In this document: positions 8,475 to 14,800 of the stretch, one piece after another
Layout of the letters: the number at the start of each line of letters is the position of its first letter
How positions within the stretch are numbered: the stretch's first letter is position 1
Assembly (NCBI GenBank): GCA_052390035.1
Contig: JBQTHI010000114.1
Location: 1 to 15,194 of the forward strand
Reading direction: 5' to 3'
DNA: 15,194 nt
Origin: JBQTHI01 sp052390035
GTDB lineage: Bacteria; Actinomycetota; Acidimicrobiia; Spongiisociales; ZC4RG35
The notes under the pieces: model-generated
The model's database searches: none
What the model saw: the letters and a program-made list of their open reading frames with translations, nothing else
Told to the model about the DNA's origin: nothing
Made by a program: the position numbers and the translations under genes

Positions 8475-9400
8475 TCGACCCGGCCTTGGTGTTGGCGGCC
8501 TTGTCGACGACGGTCGCCGTGGCGATGGTCGTCAGGTGGATCGCGCCGCCTGCGACCCGGCTGGCCGGCCGGGTTCGTCCATACCACATCGGAGCTGGTC
8601 GGGAGCAGGTGATCAAGGTTACCGGAGGCGGAACGGCCTGGTCACGCTTGAGGGAAGAAACTCTGGGGCGGCTCGCCAGGAAAATCGGTGCCTTGCTCGA
8701 CCCGGACGGAGCCGAATCCACCAGGCTCCGGCTCCGCCAGACCGGTCTATTTCCGGGTTTGGATGACGACCAGGCATTGGAGGCGTACCGGGTTCGGCAA
8801 CTCGGCACCCTGATGTTGACGACCGCGATGGCCGCCGCCGCCGCGGTCGCCTTGCAGCTCCCGCTTCCCCGGGCGCTGGCCCTTTGCGGTCTCGGGGCTC
8901 TCGTCGGGGCCACCCGCAGCCGCGGTCGGGTCGATCGGGCGATCCGGCGACGACGGGAGTTGATGCGCATCGAGATCTACACCATCAACCAGCTGCTGGC
9001 GATGCGGGTCCGCGCCGGGGGAGGAGTGGTGCAGGCTGTTCAGGAAGTGGTGGCCCGCGGTCGGGGCGAAGTTATCGAAGAGCTAGCCGAGGCCCTCCGG
9101 CTGCATCGGGCAGGGATGCGGGCCATCGAGTCGTTCTCCCGATTGGCGACGCTGACGCCGGAGCCAGCGTGTGCGCGCACATATTCGCTTCTCTCGGCCG
9201 CCGAAGAGCGCGGCTCCGATCTAGCCCGGGCGTTGCTCGATCTCTCCGAGGATGTTCGGGAGTCTCGCCGCGAGGCGATGCGACGTTCGGCTACTCGGCG
9301 TCGGGCGGCGATGCTGGTGCCGATCATTGGAATCCTCGCCCCGGTGATGTTGCTGTTTGTGGGGGCCCCGCTGCCCCAAGTCATCTTCAACTGGCGTTGA
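8471..9400 (+). CDS. tadC: Tad pilus inner-membrane platform protein TadC
   Basis: Second T2SSF-domain platform subunit, expected to pair with TadB. It has 309 residues. An N-terminal hydrophobic segment (4-22) is followed by a cytoplasmic stretch with DPDGAESTRLRLRQTGLFPG (a pattern found in TadC-type proteins) and a long hydrophobic Ala-rich pair (about 112-150). The T2SSF core then has IEIYTINQLLAMRVRAGGGV and RTYSLLSAAEERGSDLARALL, a very basic helix (RESRREAMRRSATRRR), and the C-terminal hydrophobic segment (286-305, MLVPIIGILAPVMLLFVG). The ATG overlaps the tadB stop. The gene ends 17 bases before the pilin, the only intergenic gap inside the operon. Confidence 0.92.
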   Translation: MIDPALVLAALSTTVAVAMVVRWIAPPATRLAGRVRPYHIGAGREQVIKVTGGGTAWSRLREETLGRLARKIGALLDPDGAESTRLRLRQTGLFPGLDDDQALEAYRVRQLGTLMLTTAMAAAAAVALQLPLPRALALCGLGALVGATRSRGRVDRAIRRRRELMRIEIYTINQLLAMRVRAGGGVVQAVQEVVARGRGEVIEELAEALRLHRAGMRAIESFSRLATLTPEPACARTYSLLSAAEERGSDLARALLDLSEDVRESRREAMRRSATRRRAAMLVPIIGILAPVMLLFVGAPLPQVIFNWR

Positions 9401-9405
9401 AAGAG

Positions 9406-9412
9406 AAAGGAG
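9406..9412 (+). promoter_or_regulatory. Strong ribosome binding site of the flp pilin
   Basis: AAAGGAG lies five bases before the pilin GTG in the only true gap of the operon. It provides independent and probably stronger initiation for the major subunit, whereas the other genes depend mainly on overlap coupling. Confidence 0.65.
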
Positions 9413-9417
9413 CAAAA

Positions 9418-9609
9418 GTGATTGGGTTGTTGCGGACAGGGTGGGAACACCTGCGCGTCCTCCACCGCGATGAGCGCGGGCTATCGACCGCCGAGCTGCT
9501 CGGCAACGCCGCACTGGCCATTGCCGCCCTGGTGGTGATCTGGGCCGCGCTGGAGGCGCTGGGGGTCGAGGTGGTGGCGTGGATCCGAACCCAGATCCTG
9601 GGGGCCTGA
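9418..9609 (+). CDS. flp: Flp/Fap-type pilin (class IVb prepilin)
   Basis: Major subunit candidate of the Tad pilus. It has 63 residues: a basic leader of 21 (with HRDERG) ending in Gly, then the hydrophobic pilin helix LSTAELLGNAALAIAALVVI. Cleavage by the prepilin peptidase is expected after G21, giving a mature protein of about 42 residues with Glu26 at mature position +5, as in type IVb pilins. Position +6 is Leu rather than the Tyr of the classical Flp Glu-Tyr pair. The C-terminus is short and ends in TQILGA. The start GTG is fixed by AAAGGAG upstream. Position between tadC and the TadE-like genes is the usual actinobacterial order. Its 3' end overlaps the next gene if that gene starts at GTG 9579. 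Confidence 0.88.
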   Translation: MIGLLRTGWEHLRVLHRDERGLSTAELLGNAALAIAALVVIWAALEALGVEVVAWIRTQILGA

Positions 9610-9989
9610 AACCAAAAAACGTGCCCGAGCAGGGGATGGTCACCGTCCAGTTCATGGCGGTGACGGCCCTCTCGATGGTGTTCCTCGCCCTCCTCTCCTA
9701 CCTGATTGCCGTGCAGTACGCCTCCGGGGTGGTACGGGCGGCGCTCGATGAAGGTGTGCGTGTGTCGGCTCCTGCCCGCGCCACCGAGGTTGACTGTGTC
9801 GAGGCCATCGATCGCGTCCTGGAAGGTCTCATGAGCGGGCCGTTGGGCGAAGGAGTGGCGGCTAGTTGTGTGGTGGAAGGCGATCAGGTGGTGGCGTCTG
9901 CCACCGCCGCGTTTCCGGGATGGTTTCCCGGACTGCCGGCGATCTCGTTCGACGTCGAGGTGAGGGGAGTCAAAGAGACCGATGAGTAG
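9579..9989 (+). CDS. tadE: TadE-like pseudopilin (minor pilin 1)
   Basis: Minor pilin-like protein of the Tad system. The prepilin-type junction EQG/MVTVQF is followed by a hydrophobic helix (to about residue 50) and a small extracytoplasmic domain with two Cys (C73, C97) that could form a disulfide. Mature position +5 is Gln rather than the Glu usual for TadE and type IVb pilins. The start is uncertain. GTG 9579 has GAGGTGG four bases upstream and gives a leader with two Lys, but overlaps the pilin by 31 bases. GTG 9621 avoids the overlap but lacks a Shine-Dalgarno and leaves a five-residue uncharged leader. I list the longer form. The 3' end overlaps the next start by eight bases. The function call rests on motif and position; the domain after the helix is not diagnostic. 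Confidence 0.78.
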   Translation: MDPNPDPGGLKPKNVPEQGMVTVQFMAVTALSMVFLALLSYLIAVQYASGVVRAALDEGVRVSAPARATEVDCVEAIDRVLEGLMSGPLGEGVAASCVVEGDQVVASATAAFPGWFPGLPAISFDVEVRGVKETDE

Positions 9990-10389
9990 GGATCGGGGTT
10001 CAACGCCCGTCGAGCTTGCCCTGGGCCTGATGATCATCGTCGTGCCGGTGGCGATCATGGCCCTATCGGTCGCTCCCGTCTTCGAGCACCGCAATTTTGT
10101 CAGAAGGGCGGCGGCGGAAGCAGCGCGTACCGCGGTCCTGGCGGCCGCCGATCCACTCGTGGCGGGGGAGACCGTCGTTGCCGACCTGGCCCGGGGGATG
10201 GGGATCGCTCCCGCCGATGTGACCGTCGTGTGGTGTGGCGGAATGCCGTGTTCGTTCGGCCGGGGTGCCACCGTCAGCGTCGAGGTGGCGGCGATAGTGC
10301 GGGAGATCTCCTCTTTCCTGCCGATCGGCGAGATCACCGTCCGGTCGGTTCACACCGAGCAAGTTGACCCGTATCGGAGCCGTCCGTGA
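9982..10389 (+). CDS. TadE-like pseudopilin (minor pilin 2)
   Basis: TadE-family protein of 135 residues with a textbook prepilin junction: DRG/STPVELALGL, cleavage after G6 and Glu11 at mature +5. A hydrophobic helix runs to about residue 33. The extracytoplasmic part carries EHRNFVRRAAAEAARTAVLAA, a stretch typical of TadE proteins, and two close Cys (C85, C90 in VWCGGMPCSFG) likely to form a small disulfide loop. The ATG lies inside the end of the preceding gene, and the stop overlaps the next start as GTGA, so it is translationally coupled on both sides. Two TadE-like genes in tandem are common in actinobacterial Tad loci, and they may act as initiators or tip subunits, which is inference. 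Confidence 0.86.
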   Translation: MSRDRGSTPVELALGLMIIVVPVAIMALSVAPVFEHRNFVRRAAAEAARTAVLAAADPLVAGETVVADLARGMGIAPADVTVVWCGGMPCSFGRGATVSVEVAAIVREISSFLPIGEITVRSVHTEQVDPYRSRP

Positions 10390-10823
10390 GCCGTAGGGCC
10401 TCGAAGTCGGAACGTGGCTCGGTGCCGCTCTGGTTCCTTGGCCTCGCCGTGTGTCTCTTGATGCTCGGCGCCCTGTCCGCCGAGTTGTGGCGTGTCATCG
10501 GAGAACGTCAAGAGCTCGTGGCGCTGGCCGACGGAGCCGCGGTAGCGGCCGCGGGCATCATCGACCTTGATCACTATCGAACGACCGGTGAAGCGTTGGT
10601 GGATCCGAGCGAGGCGTCCGCCAGGGCCCTTCAGGTGATCGCGACCAGCAGCGGCGCCGACGACCTGACCGGAGCCCCGGCGATCGTCGTGGCCGCCGAC
10701 GGCTCATCCGTGTCGGTCGAGCTGAGGCGCGAGGTTCGATTTGGGCTCCTTCGAGTGCTGTCGTTCCAGGAGGACCGCTTCGTTGTCACCGCGGTGGCGG
10801 TCGCCTACCCCTATTCGCCATGA
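10386..10823 (+). CDS. TadG/Tad-like N-terminal domain protein (Rv3660c-region type helicase-neighbour pattern absent)
   Basis: Membrane-anchored protein of 145 residues resembling the putative Flp pilus-assembly TadG N-terminal domain (Tad/TadE-G-like family). A basic leader (RRASKSERG) precedes SVPLWFLGLAVCLLMLGALSA, a pilin-like hydrophobic helix. Mature +5 is Trp, as Glu is not required in this family. The stretch ELVALADGAAVAAAGIID (43-60) is the family's strongest signature. The rest is a small domain with VIVAADG-like strands (IVVAADGSSVSVELRREV). Classical TadG has a long C-terminal von Willebrand domain that is absent here, as is usual in actinobacterial short forms. It is GTGA-coupled to the gene before and ATGA-coupled to the one after, so it belongs to the pilus operon. 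Confidence 0.82.
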   Translation: MSRRASKSERGSVPLWFLGLAVCLLMLGALSAELWRVIGERQELVALADGAAVAAAGIIDLDHYRTTGEALVDPSEASARALQVIATSSGADDLTGAPAIVVAADGSSVSVELRREVRFGLLRVLSFQEDRFVVTAVAVAYPYSP

Positions 10824-11227
10824 CCGACCGGGTCCGGGTGGCTCTCGCCGGCCTGCTGGTGGCGGCGTTGGGCGTTGGGTGGTGGCTGGTCAGTCGCCCA
10901 CCGTCGGCTGAAGGTTTGGTGGCGGACGTCGAGTCGGCGCTGACTGCCTGGGCGGAGTATGCCGGCAGCGGGGACATCACCCCGTTGCCCGCTTTTTTCG
11001 CCGACGGACCCCAGTTGGCCCAACTCCGCTCGGAGAGTGCCGGCATCATCCCCGGCCCGCCATATCGCTTCGAGCTGACCAACCAGGAAATTGTGGCTCC
11101 TGGCATCGTGCGCGGGGTCGTCACGGTCTCCCGACCCGGTGAACCGGACCAGAGCTACCGCTGGGACATCGAAGCGATCGAAGAGGATGGCGCCTGGAAG
11201 GTGTGGACGGTGCGAACCAGTCCCTAG
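10820..11227 (+). CDS. Membrane-anchored small protein ending the Tad operon, possibly NTF2-like
   Basis: Not recognised as a named family. It has 135 residues. A hydrophobic N-terminal segment (about 6-24, VALAGLLVAALGVGWWLV) looks like a signal anchor, with no lipobox Cys. It is followed by an outside domain with DVESALTAWAEYAGSGDITPL, LFELTNQEI-like strands and a closing VRTSP preceded by GAWKVWTV. The order of helix, GD turn, then curved strands with a terminal W-x-V strand is reminiscent of NTF2/SnoaL-like domains; this is a fold guess from pattern, not a family match. The ATG overlaps the TadG-like stop, so it is translated as the last gene of the operon. Its TAG stop shares CTAG with the convergent DM13 gene. 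A role in pilus assembly or surface attachment is inferred from position only. Confidence 0.75.
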   Translation: MTDRVRVALAGLLVAALGVGWWLVSRPPSAEGLVADVESALTAWAEYAGSGDITPLPAFFADGPQLAQLRSESAGIIPGPPYRFELTNQEIVAPGIVRGVVTVSRPGEPDQSYRWDIEAIEEDGAWKVWTVRTSP

Positions 11228-11742
11228 GCCAGGGGCGCCAGCGCAAACGGGACGGCAAACCGCAAGCACCAGATCAGCACCGCCCGGTGGACCTCCAGGT
11301 CGAACTCCTCGGGCAGGTCGTAGTTCTGCCCACCGATGTTGCCCTTGAGCTTGCCCAGGTCGAGGTACGAAGTCGGGGTCCCTCCCTGGTAGTCGCCGCC
11401 TTCCAGCACCCAAACATAGAGATCGGGGCCGTTCTGGATGTCGGTGTTGTCCTCGAGCCGGAGCACGTAGCGACCGCCCTCCTCATAGACCGTGGCGGTG
11501 CCGGCGGCCCGATGGTCGATCCCGCTAAACGAACCGGTGGTGAGGGCGATCGGCTGCACATTGGTCGTCACCGAGGCAGTGGTGCCCGCAGAGGTTGTCT
11601 CGCTTCCGACGATGGTGCTGGTGAAAGCCTCCGCCAAAGCTTCGTCGACCGGGTCGTCGGCAAACAGCTTGTCGGGCCGGAAGAGGAGGAACCCGGCGAC
11701 CAACGCCATGGCTCCGACGACGAGGACTAACGGTCGTTTCAT
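11224..11742 (-). CDS. DM13-domain protein, membrane-anchored
   Basis: Exported or membrane-anchored protein of 172 residues with a C-terminal DM13 domain, a family proposed to bind a redox cofactor or electron carrier. A basic start and hydrophobic helix (4-22, PLVLVVGAMALVAGFLLF) are followed by a Ser/Thr-rich linker (about 38-65). The DM13 domain (about 66-172) has GSFSGIDHRAAGTATVYE, RYVLRLED, GPDLYVWVLEG and the conserved Cys at C159 in VLIWCLRFAVPF. Start choice: ATG 11742 gives the clean anchor; GTG 11748 or a longer GTG at 11781 are alternatives, as no strong Shine-Dalgarno decides. It is monocistronic, convergent with the Tad operon and divergent from the tRNA pair. Its substrate is unknown. 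Confidence 0.85.
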   Translation of the reverse strand: MKRPLVLVVGAMALVAGFLLFRPDKLFADDPVDEALAEAFTSTIVGSETTSAGTTASVTTNVQPIALTTGSFSGIDHRAAGTATVYEEGGRYVLRLEDNTDIQNGPDLYVWVLEGGDYQGGTPTSYLDLGKLKGNIGGQNYDLPEEFDLEVHRAVLIWCLRFAVPFALAPLA

Positions 11743-11823
11743 CTCCACGTACTTAAGGCGATTGCTGTTGCTACACCCCACCCGGAACCTAAGGTTTCGG
11801 GATTGTTTAGATGCCGTCGAGGG

Positions 11824-11829
11824 TATGAT
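11824..11829 (+). promoter_or_regulatory. Candidate -10 element for the tRNA pair
   Basis: TATGAT (5 of 6) lies 44 bases before tRNA-Gln. The best -35 candidates (TTGTTT at 11803, spacer 15) are poor, so only the -10 is called. Confidence 0.35.
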
Positions 11830-11873
11830 TCCGGCCTACACGCCGCCCCCCACCGTGGAGGCGCGTCTCCCTT

Positions 11874-11945
11874 TCGGGGGTGGTGTAATAGGCAACACGA
11901 CAGGTTCTGGCCCTGTTATTGAGGGTTCGATTCCTTCCCCCCGAG
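11874..11945 (+). tRNA. tRNA-Gln (anticodon CTG)
   Basis: A full cloverleaf can be folded by eye. The acceptor is TCGGGGG (11874-11880) with CCCCCGA (11938-11944), and the discriminator is G11945. The D stem is GTG/CAC. The anticodon stem is ACAGG/CCTGT around the loop TTCTGGC, with CTG at 11907-11909. The variable loop has four bases. The T arm is GAGGG-TTCGATT-CCTTC with one G-U pair. CCA is not encoded (CAA follows the discriminator). It decodes CAG. Confidence 0.94.
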
Positions 11946-11974
11946 CAATGGGCCGAAGCACGTCGGTCCGACCT

Positions 11975-12050
11975 GGCCCCGTCGTCTAGAGGCCCAGGAC
12001 GCCGGCCTCTCAAGCCGGTAACGGCGGTTCGAATCCGCTCGGGGCTGCCA
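11975..12050 (+). tRNA. tRNA-Glu (anticodon CTC), CCA encoded
   Basis: The acceptor is GGCCCCG (11975-11981) with CGGGGCT (12040-12046), where the first pair is G-U. The discriminator is G12047 and CCA is encoded at 12048-12050. The anticodon stem is CCGGC/GCCGG around loop CTCTCAA, with CTC at 12009-12011. The T arm is GGCGG-TTCGAAT-CCGCT. It decodes GAG. It lies 29 bases after tRNA-Gln and is probably co-transcribed with it. Confidence 0.95.
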
Positions 12051-12062
12051 ACTGGTCGTCCG

Positions 12063-12767
12063 TTAGGTGCGACCAAAGACCGGCACCGCGGCCCCGCTCA
12101 TTACGCCGGAGGCGTCGGATAGCAAGAATTCGGCGACGGAGGCGATCTCGTCCGGGGTCGGCCAGTTGACATAGTCGGCGTAGGGGGCCGCCGCCCGGGT
12201 GGCAGGGGTGTCGATCACCGACGGGAGCAGGACATTGCAGGTGACCCCGGTCCCTTCCAACTCCTGGGCGATGGTCTTGCCCAGCGCCACCACCCCGGCT
12301 TTGGCGACGTTGAACGCCGCCTGCCCGCCCGGTGTGTCAAAGGCCGCCCGGCTGCCGACCAGCAACAGCCTTCCCCATCCGGCCGCCCGTAGATGGGGGA
12401 GGGCGGCGCGGGCCGTGTAGAACGCCGACCGAAGGTTGAGGTCGATCATGCGCTCGAAGCGGAGATCATCGGTCTCTTCGACGTCCCTCCCGCCTGCCCA
12501 TCCGCCGACCAGAGAACATGCGGCGTTGATCGCTCCGAACTGGTTGGCGATCTCCTTCATGAAAGCGGTCACCGCCTCCGGGTTAGTCGCGTCGACTCGT
12601 CTTAGCACCAGGTTTTGGTCGTCGACCTCGAATTCGTTCTCGAACCGATCGGCCTCTTCCGGGAGGAGGTAGGAAACCGCCAGCCGGTAGTCCTGGCGAA
12701 GCAGCCTTCGCACCAGGGCGCTACCCAGGCCTCCGGTTCCTCCAGTGATGACAGCAGTCCGACTCAC
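12063..12767 (-). CDS. Short-chain dehydrogenase/reductase with Phe in place of catalytic Tyr
   Basis: Rossmann-fold SDR protein of 234 residues. The NAD(P)-binding motif TGGTGGLG (8-15) follows the first strand, D59 lies in the RRVDATN strand, and the active-site region has N111 in DLNLRSAF and S139 in LLLVGSRAA. The catalytic YxxxK reads FNVAK (152-156), a TTC codon instead of TAC, while Ser139 and Lys156 keep the normal spacing. The usual NNAG motif is also altered (NAACSLVGG). Normal SDR oxidoreduction is therefore doubtful, and it may be a binding protein, a low-activity enzyme or use a different acid. The start is GTG with GGAAG upstream. Its 3' end is 12 bases from the encoded CCA of tRNA-Glu. 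The substrate is unknown. It is monocistronic and divergent from the ABC ATPase gene. Confidence 0.88.
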   Translation of the reverse strand: MSRTAVITGGTGGLGSALVRRLLRQDYRLAVSYLLPEEADRFENEFEVDDQNLVLRRVDATNPEAVTAFMKEIANQFGAINAACSLVGGWAGGRDVEETDDLRFERMIDLNLRSAFYTARAALPHLRAAGWGRLLLVGSRAAFDTPGGQAAFNVAKAGVVALGKTIAQELEGTGVTCNVLLPSVIDTPATRAAAPYADYVNWPTPDEIASVAEFLLSDASGVMSGAAVPVFGRT

Positions 12768-12838
12768 AATGCACTTCCAGTTGGCGAGGCTTGATTGGAT
12801 CGATCATGGTAGGTTCCGAATTCGATACCGGGACCAAT

Positions 12839-12843
12839 GGAGG
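12839..12843 (+). promoter_or_regulatory. Shine-Dalgarno fixing the start of the ABC ATPase
   Basis: GGAGG lies seven bases before GTG 12851, where homology to the ABC fold begins. The upstream ATG at 12791 would add 20 residues with no family resemblance. Confidence 0.65.
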
Positions 12844-12850
12844 TGGCCAG

Positions 12851-14038
12851 GTGGCTTCTATAACCTTTGACAAGGTGGGGAAGGTGTATCCGGGTGGGAC
12901 CCGGGTCATTACCGACGTCAATCTTCATATCGAGGATCAGGAGTTTCTGGTCCTGGTGGGCCCTTCCGGGTGTGGCAAGTCGACGTTGCTGCGGATGATC
13001 GCCGGGTTGGAGGAGGTCACGGAGGGGGATCTGAAGATCGGCGACCGGGTGGTTAACGATGTCTCGCCGAAGGATCGGGACATCGCCATGGTGTTCCAGA
13101 ACTACGCGTTGTATCCGCACATGTCGGTTTATGACAACATGGCATTCGGGTTGAAGCTCCGAAAGATGGATAAGGAAGACATCCGCAAGCGGGTGGCGGA
13201 GGCGGCCCGGGTGCTGGAGCTAACCGAGTTTTTGGAGCGCAAGCCGAAGGCTTTGTCGGGTGGGCAGCGCCAGCGGGTGGCGATGGGCCGGGCGATTGTT
13301 CGGGAGCCATCCGCCTTTCTGATGGACGAGCCGCTTTCCAACTTGGACGCCAAGCTGCGGGTGCAGATGCGTTCAGAGATCGGCATGCTCCAGCAGCGGC
13401 TGGGCACCACCACTGTCTATGTCACCCACGACCAGGTGGAGGCGATGACCATGGGTGACCGGGTGGCGGTCATTCGCAAAGGCAATCTGCAACAGGTTGA
13501 CAGTCCCCGCAACCTGTACGACAACCCGGACAACCTGTTCGTGGCCGGCTTCATCGGCAGCCCCTCCATGAACTTCGCCTACGGACAGGTGGAAGGCGAC
13601 GGAGACAACTTGTACGTCGCCTTTGCCGGGGAGAGGGTGAAGGTCGATCGAAAGGTGCTGACGAGCAAGCCGCGCCTGTCGGAATACAAGGGCAGGGAGA
13701 TCGTCATCGGCGTACGGCCGGAGGCGTTCGAAGTGGTGGCGGCGGTGCCCGGTGCCGACCCGGCTCAAACCATTACTGCCAAGGTGGGCCTAGTCGAGCA
13801 ACTTGGCTCGGAGGCGTTTGTCCACTTCGTCAAGCAGTCCTCGCCGGTAATCACCCTCGACATCCGCGAGCTTCTCGCCGACCAGGGCACCGACCCCGCC
13901 TCGCTCGGCAACGAGACCAAATTCACCGCCCGGGTCGACCCCGATCACGCTCCCCGGGCCGGTGAAGAAACCAAGCTGGCCATTTTCACGGACAAACTCC
14001 ACTTCTTCGACAAGGACACTGGCGAGGCCATCCGTTAG
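12851..14038 (+). CDS. ugpC: Sugar ABC transporter ATPase, MalK/UgpC (CUT1) type
   Basis: Nucleotide-binding subunit of a carbohydrate importer, dimerising at the membrane to hydrolyse ATP. It has 395 residues from GTG 12851. ABC motifs are complete: Walker A GPSGCGKST (37-45), Q-loop VFQNYALYPH (81-90), signature LSGGQRQR (135-142), Walker B AFLMDEPLS (155-163) and the switch His in YVTHDQ (H193). The C-terminal TOBE part (about 235-395) includes NLFVAGFIGSPSMNF and GVRPEAFEV, diagnostic of the MalK/UgpC/MsmX group. Permeases and the binding protein are absent from the window, so it may be a shared ATPase serving several importers, as described for MsmX and MsiK. The symbol is therefore tentative. 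The stop overlaps the convergent LmbE stop by four bases. Confidence 0.92.
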   Translation: MASITFDKVGKVYPGGTRVITDVNLHIEDQEFLVLVGPSGCGKSTLLRMIAGLEEVTEGDLKIGDRVVNDVSPKDRDIAMVFQNYALYPHMSVYDNMAFGLKLRKMDKEDIRKRVAEAARVLELTEFLERKPKALSGGQRQRVAMGRAIVREPSAFLMDEPLSNLDAKLRVQMRSEIGMLQQRLGTTTVYVTHDQVEAMTMGDRVAVIRKGNLQQVDSPRNLYDNPDNLFVAGFIGSPSMNFAYGQVEGDGDNLYVAFAGERVKVDRKVLTSKPRLSEYKGREIVIGVRPEAFEVVAAVPGADPAQTITAKVGLVEQLGSEAFVHFVKQSSPVITLDIRELLADQGTDPASLGNETKFTARVDPDHAPRAGEETKLAIFTDKLHFFDKDTGEAIR

Positions 14039-14787
14039 GGGCGGATCAGCTTGAAGCTTTCCGCCAGGGCCAAGCCGGGCCGTTGGCCCTGGGTGGCGGC
14101 CCACTCCCGCATGCGGTTGATGAACTCCGCCCGGCCCTCTTGGCCGTCCTCGGTCACGTTCATCGTGCTGCGGATCTGGCTCAAATGTTGCAGCAGGGCC
14201 TCGATCTTGACGTCGAACGTTGATCCGATGTCCTCCCAATAGTCGGGATCGTCCGCTGACCAGAGGAGGATGGCGTCGGGTCGGTGCTTCTCAAGACCCT
14301 GCTCCGGGAAGAAGAGGTGGTCTCGGGCCGCTACCACTCCATCAATTGCTCCCCAGCCTACGGCTCGATGGTCGGGGTGGAGCATGTACCGCCGCCAGGG
14401 GTCGTGGGTGAGCACCACCTGGGGGCGGAGCACTCGGATCCACCGGCAAAGGACGCCGCGCAGTTCCATCGAGTATTCGATCTCGCCATCGACGTAAGGA
14501 AGGTGGATCAGCTCGCCGGTGACACCGAGGGTCGCAGCTGCAGCCTTTTGCTCTGCCTCGCGGGCCTCGGCCAGTTCTTGGGGAGCCAAATCCGGGTTCC
14601 ACGTGCCCTTCGATCCATCGGTGACGATCAACATCGAAACCACACACCCCTCGCCGGCCCAGCGAGCCAGGGTGCCACCCGCCCCAAACTCGGCGTCATC
14701 CGAATGAGCACCAATGGTCAAGGCGGTCGCGGGCGTCGGCAACGTATCGAGGCGGTCGGATGAACGAACGTCTGAGTGGCTGGTCAC
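14035..14787 (-). CDS. LmbE/GlcNAc-PI de-N-acetylase family protein
   Basis: Probable zinc-dependent deacetylase of the PIG-L/LmbE family, the group that includes mycothiol enzymes MshB and Mca. It has 250 residues. The metal motif near the N-terminus is GAHSDDAEFGAGGTLARW (26-43), with H28, D30 and D31 kept but Ser29 where most members have Pro. The second motif is HPDHRAVG (137-144) with H140 as the probable third ligand. VTDGSKGTW (55-63) is also family-like. The substrate (an N-acetyl-glucosaminyl compound or another amide) cannot be told. The GTG start follows GGTGA by seven bases, and the gene lies 13 bases after the cofC-like gene on the same strand, so they form an operon. The convergent overlap with the ABC ATPase stop is four bases. 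Confidence 0.88.
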   Translation of the reverse strand: MTSHSDVRSSDRLDTLPTPATALTIGAHSDDAEFGAGGTLARWAGEGCVVSMLIVTDGSKGTWNPDLAPQELAEAREAEQKAAAATLGVTGELIHLPYVDGEIEYSMELRGVLCRWIRVLRPQVVLTHDPWRRYMLHPDHRAVGWGAIDGVVAARDHLFFPEQGLEKHRPDAILLWSADDPDYWEDIGSTFDVKIEALLQHLSQIRSTMNVTEDGQEGRAEFINRMREWAATQGQRPGLALAESFKLIRP

Positions 14788-14800
14788 ACAAAGGTCACCG

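Noticed and set aside
8314..8970. Minus-strand open frame of 218 codons
   Set aside because: It is antisense to the tadB/tadC junction. The sense frames carry clear T2SSF features.
9387..10337. Minus-strand open frame of 316 codons
   Set aside because: It is antisense to flp and the two TadE-like genes. The Ser/Thr/Arg-rich composition is a GC-rich shadow.
11857..11870. Near-palindrome GGAGGCGCGTCTCC before tRNA-Gln
   Set aside because: It is short, with a mismatch, in a GC-rich leader. It could form by chance and no role can be supported.
12053..12075. Hairpin TGGTCG/CGACCA after tRNA-Glu as a terminator
   Set aside because: The six-pair stem with an 11-base loop is weak, overlaps the SDR stop codon, and no T-run follows on the plus strand.
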